From an uncultured Kiritimatiellota bacterium (GTDB lineage: Bacteria; Verrucomicrobiota; Kiritimatiellia; RFP12; UBA1067), in contig CAKULR010000130.1 in assembly GCA_934667295.1 (NCBI GenBank), forward strand, positions 1 to 5,233: a stretch of DNA of 5,233 nt, written 5' to 3'. The notes beneath the pieces were generated by a model. That model had not been told where the DNA came from. It worked only from the letters and a program-made list of their open reading frames with translations, and did not search any database. The translations under genes and the position numbers were made by a program. This document shows positions 1 to 4,808 of the stretch, piece after piece. Numbering within the stretch: position 1 is the first letter of the stretch; every line of letters begins with the position of its first letter.

Positions 1-340
1 ACAGCAGTTCCTTCGGTCGGGCGGACGGCTTCAGGACGGCGGCCGGCACCGCCGCCCGGAGCGCCGTTTCGCTGGGCGCGTGCGGGTAGGCGGCGATCCA
101 GCGCACGAGCTTCAGGAGCGCCGGGGAGAAAAAGGGCGATTCGTCCTCGATCGCGAGGACGGGGCGCGTCCTGAACGCGGGCGCCTCCTCCGTGAGCGCA
201 AGCGCAAACCCACGCGCAATGCGCCCCGAAAATGGAACGCGGAGAAGCTGCCCGACGAGCAGCTTCTCCGTGAGTTCGACCGGCACCGCGTAGGTGAACA
301 ACCGGTCAAGCGCCAGGTCGATTGCGACCGAGACGAACAA
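1..340 (-). CDS. priA: Primosomal protein N' (replication restart helicase PriA), N-terminal part, runs off the left edge
   Basis: PriA recognises stalled or collapsed replication forks and reloads the replicative helicase. About 113 N-terminal residues are visible, corresponding to the family's 3'-DNA-end-binding domain and the linker into the helicase part; the Walker motifs and zinc cluster lie outside the window. The recognisable pattern is VAIDLALDRLFTYAVP at residues 5-20, then VGQLLRVPFSGR, a PVLAIEDESPFFSP stretch, and LVRWIAAYPHAPSETAL, which track the usual PriA order (VAL..PLDR.F.Y.VP, G.RV.VPFG.R, .VLD..P..S, W.A.YY..P.G..L). The start is TTG at 338-340: the codon just before it is the in-frame TGA of the pseudopilin gene, so no earlier start exists, and TTG gives the N-terminus expected for PriA. 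Only a weak GGA at 348-350 lies 7 nt upstream, which suggests coupling to upstream translation. The usual YY in the WIA.YY motif reads YP here. Family call is firm; the start is likely. Confidence 0.86.
   Translation of the reverse strand, partial: MFVSVAIDLALDRLFTYAVPVELTEKLLVGQLLRVPFSGRIARGFALALTEEAPAFRTRPVLAIEDESPFFSPALLKLVRWIAAYPHAPSETALRAAVPAAVLKPSARPKELL
240..270. repeat. 11-bp perfect inverted repeat inside the priA coding region
   Basis: The arms at 240-250 (CGGAGAAGCTG) and 260-270 (CAGCTTCTCCG) are perfectly complementary, separated by a 9-nt loop at 251-259. The hairpin starts 70 nt inside priA and encodes part of EKLLVGQLLR in it. No T-run follows on either strand, so it is not an intrinsic terminator. 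It could slow ribosomes or stabilise the transcript, or be a coincidence of Leu/Lys/Glu codons. The structure is seen directly; any function is speculation. Confidence 0.6.
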
Positions 341-1075
341 TCAGAGGTCCAGAACCTGGAGCTGGTTCTTGAGCTGGGTGTTGTCGAAGCCCTGGCGGTT
401 GAAGATGACGTCGAGGCGGGAATACTTCGCCTTGATCGTCTGCGACGCGCCGCCCTTGCGCACAAGCACCCACGCCTTGTTGCCGAAGGGCTGGTCATAC
501 GTGCCGTTTCCGACCGTGACCTTCGTCGCGGAGGAGCCGTCGTAGCTGGCGAGGTAGCCGTTCATCGAGGAGTAGTCGACGTTGCGCGACATCAGGACGG
601 GAATCACGTCGGCGATTTCGCTCTGCACGTTGCCCGTGATCACCCAGGCGATGTTCTTCTTGTCCAGCGTCGAACCGGACATGCCCGGCACACCCGCGCC
701 GGAGAGGACGCCGATATCGACGTTGACGTAGGGCTGCCACTCGGCCTTGCCGTAGTTGTCCATGTCGAAGAGCTCCTTGAAGAACTCCGTCGTGGAGGTC
801 CAGGCCTGGTCGGCAATGTCCGGATCCGTCGCGCCCGAACTTTCGACGCTCGTCTGCGGCCACACCTCGGCCATGCCCGCCGCCTCGCGCTCGGTGTTGG
901 CCTGCGTCATGCCCACAAAGAGGTTGCGCCCACGCATGGCCATGGCGGATGTATTCGCGCTGAGCATGGCGGCGGAGATGGCCGGGAACAGGGCCCCCAT
1001 CAGAATGCCGAGAATGCCGATCACGACGAGCAGCTCGACGAGCGTGAACCCTTCAGTCTTCTTCTTCATGTTCAT
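341..1075 (-). CDS. Type II secretion / type IV pilus-like pseudopilin (prepilin with N-terminal methylation motif)
   Basis: This 244-residue protein starts with a class III prepilin leader: MNMKKKTEG, then FTLVELLVVIGILGILMG. Cleavage by prepilin peptidase is expected between Gly9 and Phe10, with methylation of Phe10; Glu14 is the conserved +5 glutamate. The hydrophobic helix runs from about residue 10 to 38. The rest is a soluble head without a family signature I can name; it has Gly/Ser-rich loops and few cysteines, and a segment RGRNLFVGMTQANTEREAAG at about 48-67 continues the N-terminal helix. The start at 1075 is chosen because AAGGAG lies 8 nt upstream; longer in-frame starts up to 1153 have no better support. 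Position: 99 bp after mlaD with its own candidate promoter, and directly abutting priA. By eye, third codon positions are less GC-rich than in the mla genes. Free-standing pseudopilins of this size are common in PVC-group genomes, and their roles are mostly unknown. It could serve secretion, adhesion or a surface fibre. Confidence 0.88.
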   Translation of the reverse strand: MNMKKKTEGFTLVELLVVIGILGILMGALFPAISAAMLSANTSAMAMRGRNLFVGMTQANTEREAAGMAEVWPQTSVESSGATDPDIADQAWTSTTEFFKELFDMDNYGKAEWQPYVNVDIGVLSGAGVPGMSGSTLDKKNIAWVITGNVQSEIADVIPVLMSRNVDYSSMNGYLASYDGSSATKVTVGNGTYDQPFGNKAWVLVRKGGASQTIKAKYSRLDVIFNRQGFDNTQLKNQLQVLDL

Positions 1076-1083
1076 GTTGTGGA

Positions 1084-1089
1084 CTCCTT
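1084..1089 (-). promoter_or_regulatory. Shine-Dalgarno site of the pseudopilin gene
   Basis: Minus-strand AAGGAG, 8 nt before ATG 1073-1075. It decides the start in favour of MNMKKK over upstream in-frame ATGs and over the ATG two codons further in (spacing 14 nt). Confidence 0.8.
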
Positions 1090-1109
1090 CATTACTTTCA
1101 GATGCGGGT

Positions 1110-1138
1110 ATTATCCCACAAATGCGCCCCATGCGCAA
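1110..1138 (-). promoter_or_regulatory. Candidate sigma-70-type promoter with extended -10 for the pseudopilin gene
   Basis: In the 99-bp gap after mlaD, the minus strand shows GATAAT (1110-1115, five of six matches to TATAAT) directly preceded by TGG (1116-1118), an extended -10. A weak -35, TTGCGC (1133-1138), lies at the ideal 17-bp spacing. Transcription would start near 1103, giving a leader of about 27 nt. The gap is locally AT-richer than its surroundings. Two direct copies of GCGCAT (1122-1127 and 1131-1136 on the minus strand) overlap the spacer and -35 and could be a binding site, but with only two short copies this is uncertain. Confidence 0.5.
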
Positions 1139-1174
1139 GGGGGAAATGCCCAAATGGATGGATGGGCGCGTGAA

Positions 1175-2344
1175 TCAGAGCGCCCCCGTCGCAAGTGCGC
1201 CGAACGTGGTGATCGGCGTCGTGTCGCGGTAGTTGTCGATGATCTGGCGCACGTCCTTGATGACCGCGTTCACCTCGTCGTACATCTCGCGCTCCGTCAT
1301 GAGCCTGCCAAGCGTGCCCTCGCCCTTCTCCAGGCGCTCGGAGACGGCGCGCAGGTTCGCGACGAGCTTCGCGGCGTCGTCCGCGAGCGCGGCGTCGCCG
1401 AGCGCGCGCCCGAGCAGACCCTCGCCGGACTTCAGCTTCTCGGAGGCGGCACGCACGTTCGCGACGGCGTTCGTGAGGTCGCCCCAGAGCGCGTCGTCCC
1501 TGGCGGTCAGCCGCCCGAGCGTGCCCTCGCCGCGTTCGATGCGCGCGGAGATCGCGGCCGCGTTCGCAAGCGTCTGCTTCAGGTCGGCGTAGACGGCATC
1601 GTCCTTCGAGAGGAGGCGGCCGAGCGTACCCTCGCCCCGGTCCAGCCGTTCGGCGACGGCGGCGGCGTGGTCGAACGTCTTCCGGGCGCCGTCGAACGTC
1701 TTCTCGGCGTCGCCGACCGCGCGCTTCGCGCCCGCAACGGCCTCGCGCAGATCCCGGTAGACGGTGTCGTCGCGGGAGAGCAGCCTGCCCGCCGTCCCCT
1801 CGCCGCGTTCGACGCGCGCGACGATCCTGTTGATGTTCTCCGCCGTGGCCTCGAAGTTGGAGACGATGCTCTTGAAGGAACCGTCGTTGAGGACTTCGTT
1901 GAGGCTGCCGGCGATCTTGCCGAGATCGCGCACCCAGTCGATGGGCGGATCGCCCCGGAAGACGGTCGTCGCGAGGGGCTGCGCCGCGCCGGCGCCCTCT
2001 TCGAGAAGAAGGTAGTTGCCGCCGAGGAGCGAGAGCGCCGAAACGGAGGCGTGGCAGGTCTCGCGCAGCACGACGTCGCGGTCCACGAGCACCGTGACCA
2101 TGACGTTCGTGGGCGCGAGCTCGATCTTCTCGACGATGCCCACCTTCATGCCGCGGTAGACGACGTTGTCGCGCTCCTTGAGCCCGCCCACGTCCGTGAA
2201 CGCAATGCGCGCAAGCGCCTTCTCGCGCCCGAAGAGGACGTCCACGCCGGAGATGACGACGGTGAAGTAGACGAGGAGCGCGAGGACGGCGACCATGAAG
2301 ACGCCCACGATGACTTCCGAGAAAACGTCAGTGTTCTTTTTCAT
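1175..2344 (-). CDS. mlaD: MlaD-type MCE protein with long repetitive C-terminal domain
   Basis: This is the inner-membrane-anchored, periplasm-facing substrate-binding part of an MCE lipid transporter. The protein has 389 residues: a short cytoplasmic start (MKKNTDVFSE), one membrane helix at about 11-33, then an MCE domain at about 42-118, seen in AFTDVGGLKERDNVVYRGMKVG (split pattern at 48-69) and in LSLLGGNYLLLEEG at 104-117, the usual end of the barrel with its pore loop. MCE domains of this class form hexameric rings. The E. coli MlaD is only about 183 residues; the extra length here is a helical region (about 140-372) with five GEGT-type repeats, ending in NYRDTTPITTFG (371-382) and a hydrophobic tail. 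The start at 2344 has GAAGG 6 nt upstream and lies inside the end of mlaF (17-bp overlap), which implies coupled translation. No signal peptide cleavage site or lipobox is evident, so the helix is a membrane anchor. The subfamily could be nearer Mce or LetB-like proteins in function, but a single MCE domain and the mlaEF partners favour MlaD. Confidence 0.93.
   Translation of the reverse strand: MKKNTDVFSEVIVGVFMVAVLALLVYFTVVISGVDVLFGREKALARIAFTDVGGLKERDNVVYRGMKVGIVEKIELAPTNVMVTVLVDRDVVLRETCHASVSALSLLGGNYLLLEEGAGAAQPLATTVFRGDPPIDWVRDLGKIAGSLNEVLNDGSFKSIVSNFEATAENINRIVARVERGEGTAGRLLSRDDTVYRDLREAVAGAKRAVGDAEKTFDGARKTFDHAAAVAERLDRGEGTLGRLLSKDDAVYADLKQTLANAAAISARIERGEGTLGRLTARDDALWGDLTNAVANVRAASEKLKSGEGLLGRALGDAALADDAAKLVANLRAVSERLEKGEGTLGRLMTEREMYDEVNAVIKDVRQIIDNYRDTTPITTFGALATGAL
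1235..1813 (-). repeat. Five degenerate protein repeats (GEGTLGRL units) in MlaD
   Basis: The GEG triplet recurs at MlaD residues 181, 237, 272, 307 and 341. The units read roughly R-V-E-R-GEGTAGRLLSRDD, LDRGEGTLGRLLSKDDAVY, IERGEGTLGRLTARDDALW, LKSGEGLLGRALGDAAL and LEKGEGTLGRLMTEREMY, each followed by an Ala/Val/Arg-rich helical stretch. Spacings are 56, 35, 35 and 34 residues; the first interval exceeds a normal unit by 21 residues, made of a Lys/Asp/Phe-rich helix (about 207-228). Because 35, 56 and 21 are multiples of seven, coiled-coil register may be kept across the repeats. The copies differ enough in DNA that this is an old duplication, not a recent tandem expansion. Confidence 0.85.
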
Positions 2345-3104
2345 ATTCTGCCTTCATCTGCTGGAAACTGCCCGCCGTGATGAACTGCGCGGCGAGGAAG
2401 TCGCGCACGTCCGGCCGGGTGGAGCGCACGAACGCCTCCGGCGTTGCCAGCTCCACGACGTGTCCGCCCTTGAGCATGAGGATGCGGTCGGCGAAGAGGA
2501 GCGCGCCCTGGAGGTCGTGCGTGACGACGACGGACGTGATGCCCTTCTCCCGGTTGAGCCGGCGGATGAGCCGGTTGATCGTCACGGAGGTGACGGGGTC
2601 GAGGCCCGAGGTCGGCTCGTCGTAGAGCACGATGTCCGACCGGCGCACGATCGCGCGGGCGAGCCCGGCGCGCTTCTGCATGCCGCCCGAGATCTCGGCG
2701 GGATAGCGGTCCGCCGCCTCGGCCAGCTCCACGGCGGCCAGCGCCTCGGCGACGCGCGCGTCGATCTCGGCGGACGCGAGGCGCGTGCGCTCCCGGAGCG
2801 GCAGCGCCACGTTCTCGGCGACGGTGAGCCAGCCGAGGAGCGCGCCGCCCTGGAAGAGGTAGCCGAAGCGCGCGCGGACCGCCTCCAGTGCGTCGCCCGT
2901 CGCGGCGGAGATCTCCACGTCGTCCAGCCACACGCGGCCCGACGTCGGCGTGAGGAGCCGCACGAGGTGCTTGAGGAGGACGGACTTGCCCGTACCCGAC
3001 GGCCCCACCACCGCGAGGACCTCGCCCTTCGCGATCTCGAAGCTGACGCCCGACAGCACCTCGCGCCCGTCGAACCGCTTCACGACGTTCTCGAACCGGA
3101 TCAT
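2328..3104 (-). CDS. mlaF: MlaF-type ABC transporter ATPase
   Basis: This 258-residue cytoplasmic ATPase should energise the MlaE permease for lipid transport at the inner membrane. All ABC hallmarks are intact: Walker A GPSGTGKS (34-41), Q-loop FQGGALL with Gln85, signature ISGGMQKR (138-145), Walker B IVLYDEP with Asp162-Glu163, D-loop SGLDP (166-170) and switch His196 in VVVTHD. The LFQGGALLGWLTVAENVALPLRE region and SGGMQKRAGLARAI are typical of the MlaF/Ttg2A subfamily (COG1127). Length is close to the family norm of about 260-270. The start at 3102-3104 makes an ATGA overlap with the mlaE stop; no good Shine-Dalgarno site is seen, so re-initiation after mlaE is likely. The last 17 bp overlap mlaD, and the region also carries the mlaD ribosome site. 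The C-terminal tail (about 240-258, QFITAGSFQQMKAEYEKEH) may contact partners, as the MlaF tail does in E. coli, though this cannot be seen from sequence alone. Confidence 0.95.
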   Translation of the reverse strand: MIRFENVVKRFDGREVLSGVSFEIAKGEVLAVVGPSGTGKSVLLKHLVRLLTPTSGRVWLDDVEISAATGDALEAVRARFGYLFQGGALLGWLTVAENVALPLRERTRLASAEIDARVAEALAAVELAEAADRYPAEISGGMQKRAGLARAIVRRSDIVLYDEPTSGLDPVTSVTINRLIRRLNREKGITSVVVTHDLQGALLFADRILMLKGGHVVELATPEAFVRSTRPDVRDFLAAQFITAGSFQQMKAEYEKEH

Positions 3105-3931
3105 AGCGTGAACTCGATGTAGAACGCGCGGGTCACCATGTACCCGAGCATGAGGATGAGGAGGAACGAGATGATCACGCTGTGCTGCGTCGCGCGCCCG
3201 ACGCCCACGGCCCCGAGCCGCGTCGAGAAGCCCTGGTAGCAGCTGACGGCGCCGATGACGACGCCGAAGATGCCGGCCTTCAGGAGCCCCACGAAGAGAT
3301 CCTTCACCGCCGCGATCGACATCGCGCTCGTCAAGTACTGCCGGAACGCGACGGTCAGCTGCGTCTGCGCGACGAGCCCGCCGCCGACCACGCCCAGCAC
3401 GCAGGCGTAGAACGCGAGGATCGGCGCCATCACGAGGAGCGCGCCCATGCGCGGCGCGGCGAGGTACCGCACCGGCGATAAGGACATGATCACAAGCGCC
3501 GCCACCTCGTCGTTCACCGTCATCGTGCCGAGCTCGGCGGCCATCGCCGAGCCCACACACGCCGAGAGGCAGATGCCCGTCACGAACGGCCCCATCTCGC
3601 GGATGAGCGTGAGCATGACCGCCGCGCCGAGGTACAGCTCCTGGTTGAACCGCCTGAGCGCAAGCCCCACCTGGAGGCCGAGGATCATGCCCGTGAAGAG
3701 CCCCACCACCGTGATGACTGGGAGCGTGCGGATGCCGGCTGCGTAGAGCTGGCGCAGGAACGCGGCCCGCGCGTCGCGGCGCGCGCGCACGCCGGGCAGA
3801 CAGGCCAGCGACTCGACCGCGAGGCGGACGCAGCGGCCGACGGCGGAGAACAGCTCCACGACGCGGCGGCACAGCGCCTCTCGCTTTCCGGACGGGGCGT
3901 CCGCGTAGATGGGCTCGCGCGTAAGGGTCAT
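3101..3931 (-). CDS. mlaE: MlaE-type ABC transporter permease
   Basis: This 276-residue integral inner-membrane protein is the permease of the MCE system. Hydrophobic segments lie at about 67-92 (with GLFTGMILGLQ at 77-87), 113-132, 143-156, 163-190, 212-231 and 250-270. Family landmarks are LIREMGPFVTGI (109-120), VGSAMAAELGTM (126-137, followed by the coupling segment TVNDEVAAL), SPVRYLAAPR (152-161), CYQGFSTRLGAVGVGRAT (231-248) and a final YIEFTL. The N-terminus has about 60 polar residues before the first helix, with no STAS (MlaB-like) domain. The motif that usually reads AGR.GSA before AAELGTM is SAC.GSA here, so its Arg is replaced by Cys125. The start at 3931 has GGAAGA 5 nt upstream, inside the 14-bp gap after the isomerase gene; longer upstream readings in this frame run antiparallel to no known domain and overlap the isomerase, so they are rejected. 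The stop overlaps the mlaF start by 4 bp. Confidence 0.95.
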   Translation of the reverse strand: MTLTREPIYADAPSGKREALCRRVVELFSAVGRCVRLAVESLACLPGVRARRDARAAFLRQLYAAGIRTLPVITVVGLFTGMILGLQVGLALRRFNQELYLGAAVMLTLIREMGPFVTGICLSACVGSAMAAELGTMTVNDEVAALVIMSLSPVRYLAAPRMGALLVMAPILAFYACVLGVVGGGLVAQTQLTVAFRQYLTSAMSIAAVKDLFVGLLKAGIFGVVIGAVSCYQGFSTRLGAVGVGRATQHSVIISFLLILMLGYMVTRAFYIEFTL

Positions 3932-3936
3932 CGCGG

Positions 3937-3942
3937 TCTTCC
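3937..3942 (-). promoter_or_regulatory. Ribosome binding site of mlaE
   Basis: Minus-strand GGAAGA, 5 nt before ATG 3929-3931, in the 14-bp gap after the isomerase stop. It fixes the mlaE start and shows that mlaE is probably translated from the isomerase transcript, since the gap has no room for a promoter. Confidence 0.65.
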
Positions 3943-3945
3943 GTG

Positions 3946-4761
3946 TCAGATGCGGGAGGCGAGGAACTTCGCGCTCGCGTCGATGTCCGCGAACGTGTCG
4001 CGGCGCGTCTCGCACTCGACGACCGCCCAGCGCGTCCCCATCGCGCGGCAGGCGGCGAGGATGCCCGCCCAGTCGTTCCGGTCCCCTTCGCCGCCACAGG
4101 AGCGTCCGCCGCCCGGCTTCGCGTGGATGGAGGGGACGCGCCCCCGGATCCGCTTCAGCACGGCCACGGGGTCTTCGCCCGCAAGCGTCGTGTGGCCCAC
4201 GTCCAGCTCGAAGGAGAGCTCGGGGCGGGCGAAGAACATCTCCATCGGCGAGACGCCGTCGTACTTCGCCGTGAACTCGACCTGGTGGTTGTGGAACCCC
4301 ATCTTGATACCGTACTGGGCGAGCTTCCGGGCCGCCTCCACCATGTCGTCCGCAAGCTTCAGCCAGGCGTCCTTCGGCTTCTTCGCGTCGCCGAACCACG
4401 GCACGAAGACGAAGTCGACGCCGAACTCCCTGCAGAACGCGACCGTCGAATCGAATTTGTCCGGCGCGACGTGGGAGAGGTTGATCGGCATGTCGACGAG
4501 CGCCATGCCGTGGTCGTCGAGGAGCCTGTGGAGCTTCGCGCGGTCCCACTGCCAGAACGCCATCGACTGCACGCCCTCGTACCCGAGGGCGCGCATCTTC
4601 GCGAGCGTGCCGTCGGGATCCTTCTTCCAGATCTCGTTCACGCTCCACATCTGGCAGGCGAGGCGCAGCGAACGCCCCCCGCCGCAGGTCGCGCACCCGG
4701 CGGCAAAGGTGCCCGCCGCCGCGGCCAGCGTCGCCCAGAAGACCTTACTCTTGATCGGCAT
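3946..4761 (-). CDS. Secreted, probably lipid-anchored sugar phosphate isomerase/epimerase-like TIM-barrel protein
   Basis: This 271-residue protein belongs to the xylose isomerase-like TIM-barrel superfamily (COG1082, AP endonuclease 2 fold). Visible landmarks are LACQMWSVNEIW (34-45) at the first strand, DPDGTLAKMRALGYEGVQ (48-65), GFHNHQVEF (155-163), FELDVGHTTLAGEDPVAVLKRI (two parts, 184-205) and VPSIHAKPGGG (209-219), ending in WAVVECETRRDTFADIDAS (245-263). Likely metal ligands are Asp187, His213 and Glu249, with a fourth acidic residue not assigned. The N-terminus MPIKSKVFWATLAAAAGTFAAGC looks like a signal peptide with a lipobox-like AAGC; Cys23 would be lipidated, although Ala instead of Leu at -3 is weak. 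The start at 4761 has GAGGAG 9 nt upstream. It is the first gene of the operon leading into mlaEFD. The substrate is unknown: members act on free or phosphorylated ketoses, hydroxypyruvate or inosose-type cyclitols, and an exported one probably handles an extracellular sugar derivative. Confidence 0.88.
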   Translation of the reverse strand: MPIKSKVFWATLAAAAGTFAAGCATCGGGRSLRLACQMWSVNEIWKKDPDGTLAKMRALGYEGVQSMAFWQWDRAKLHRLLDDHGMALVDMPINLSHVAPDKFDSTVAFCREFGVDFVFVPWFGDAKKPKDAWLKLADDMVEAARKLAQYGIKMGFHNHQVEFTAKYDGVSPMEMFFARPELSFELDVGHTTLAGEDPVAVLKRIRGRVPSIHAKPGGGRSCGGEGDRNDWAGILAACRAMGTRWAVVECETRRDTFADIDASAKFLASRI

Positions 4762-4770
4762 TCTTGCATG

Positions 4771-4776
4771 CTCCTC
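4771..4776 (-). promoter_or_regulatory. Shine-Dalgarno site of the isomerase-like gene
   Basis: Minus-strand GAGGAG, 9 nt before ATG 4759-4761. It selects the start that produces a clean signal peptide and excludes longer in-frame readings that would overlap the nitrilase gene. Confidence 0.75.
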
Positions 4777-4799
4777 GTCTTGACCGAACGAATGTGCGT

Positions 4800-4808
4800 A
4801 TTCTACCA
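4800..4808 (-). promoter_or_regulatory. Candidate extended -10 promoter for the isomerase-mlaEFD operon
   Basis: The minus strand reads TGG followed by TAGAAT (4800-4805; five of six matches to TATAAT), an extended -10. The nitrilase stop codon TAG forms part of it. It lies in a short AT-rich island in GC-rich DNA, with a predicted start near 4793 and a leader of about 32 nt. No -35 match was found at 15-18 bp spacing, so the call rests on the extended -10 alone. It has the same TGG-plus-hexamer layout as the candidate ahead of the pseudopilin. Confidence 0.4.

Noticed and set aside
341..343. TGA recoded as a sense codon, making a pseudopilin-PriA fusion
   Set aside because: TGA also ends mlaD, mlaF, mlaE and the isomerase gene at sensible C-termini. 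A fusion of a pseudopilin with a DNA helicase makes no topological sense.
1127..1142. Possible terminator hairpin after mlaD (CCCC and GGGG arms, 8-nt loop)
   Set aside because: The stem is only 4 bp and no T-run follows on the minus strand. It overlaps the candidate -35 region, so no termination claim is made.
80..2380. A 766-codon open frame on the plus strand, antisense to priA, the pseudopilin and mlaD
   Set aside because: It spans three well-supported minus-strand genes and a promoter-bearing gap. Its product is low-complexity (rich in Arg, Glu, Asp, Val, His) without a recognisable fold, as expected for the complement of GC-rich coding DNA.
3932..4696. N-terminal extension of the MlaE frame
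   Set aside because: The extended part overlaps the isomerase gene completely, is Arg/Pro/Gly-rich and has no domain. ATG 3931 has its own ribosome site and yields a standard-length MlaE.
4780..4808. Plus-strand promoter starting with TTGACC at 4780-4785
   Set aside because: No -10 hexamer at suitable spacing (the closest, TATTCT, is only 13 bp away), and no plus-strand gene follows.
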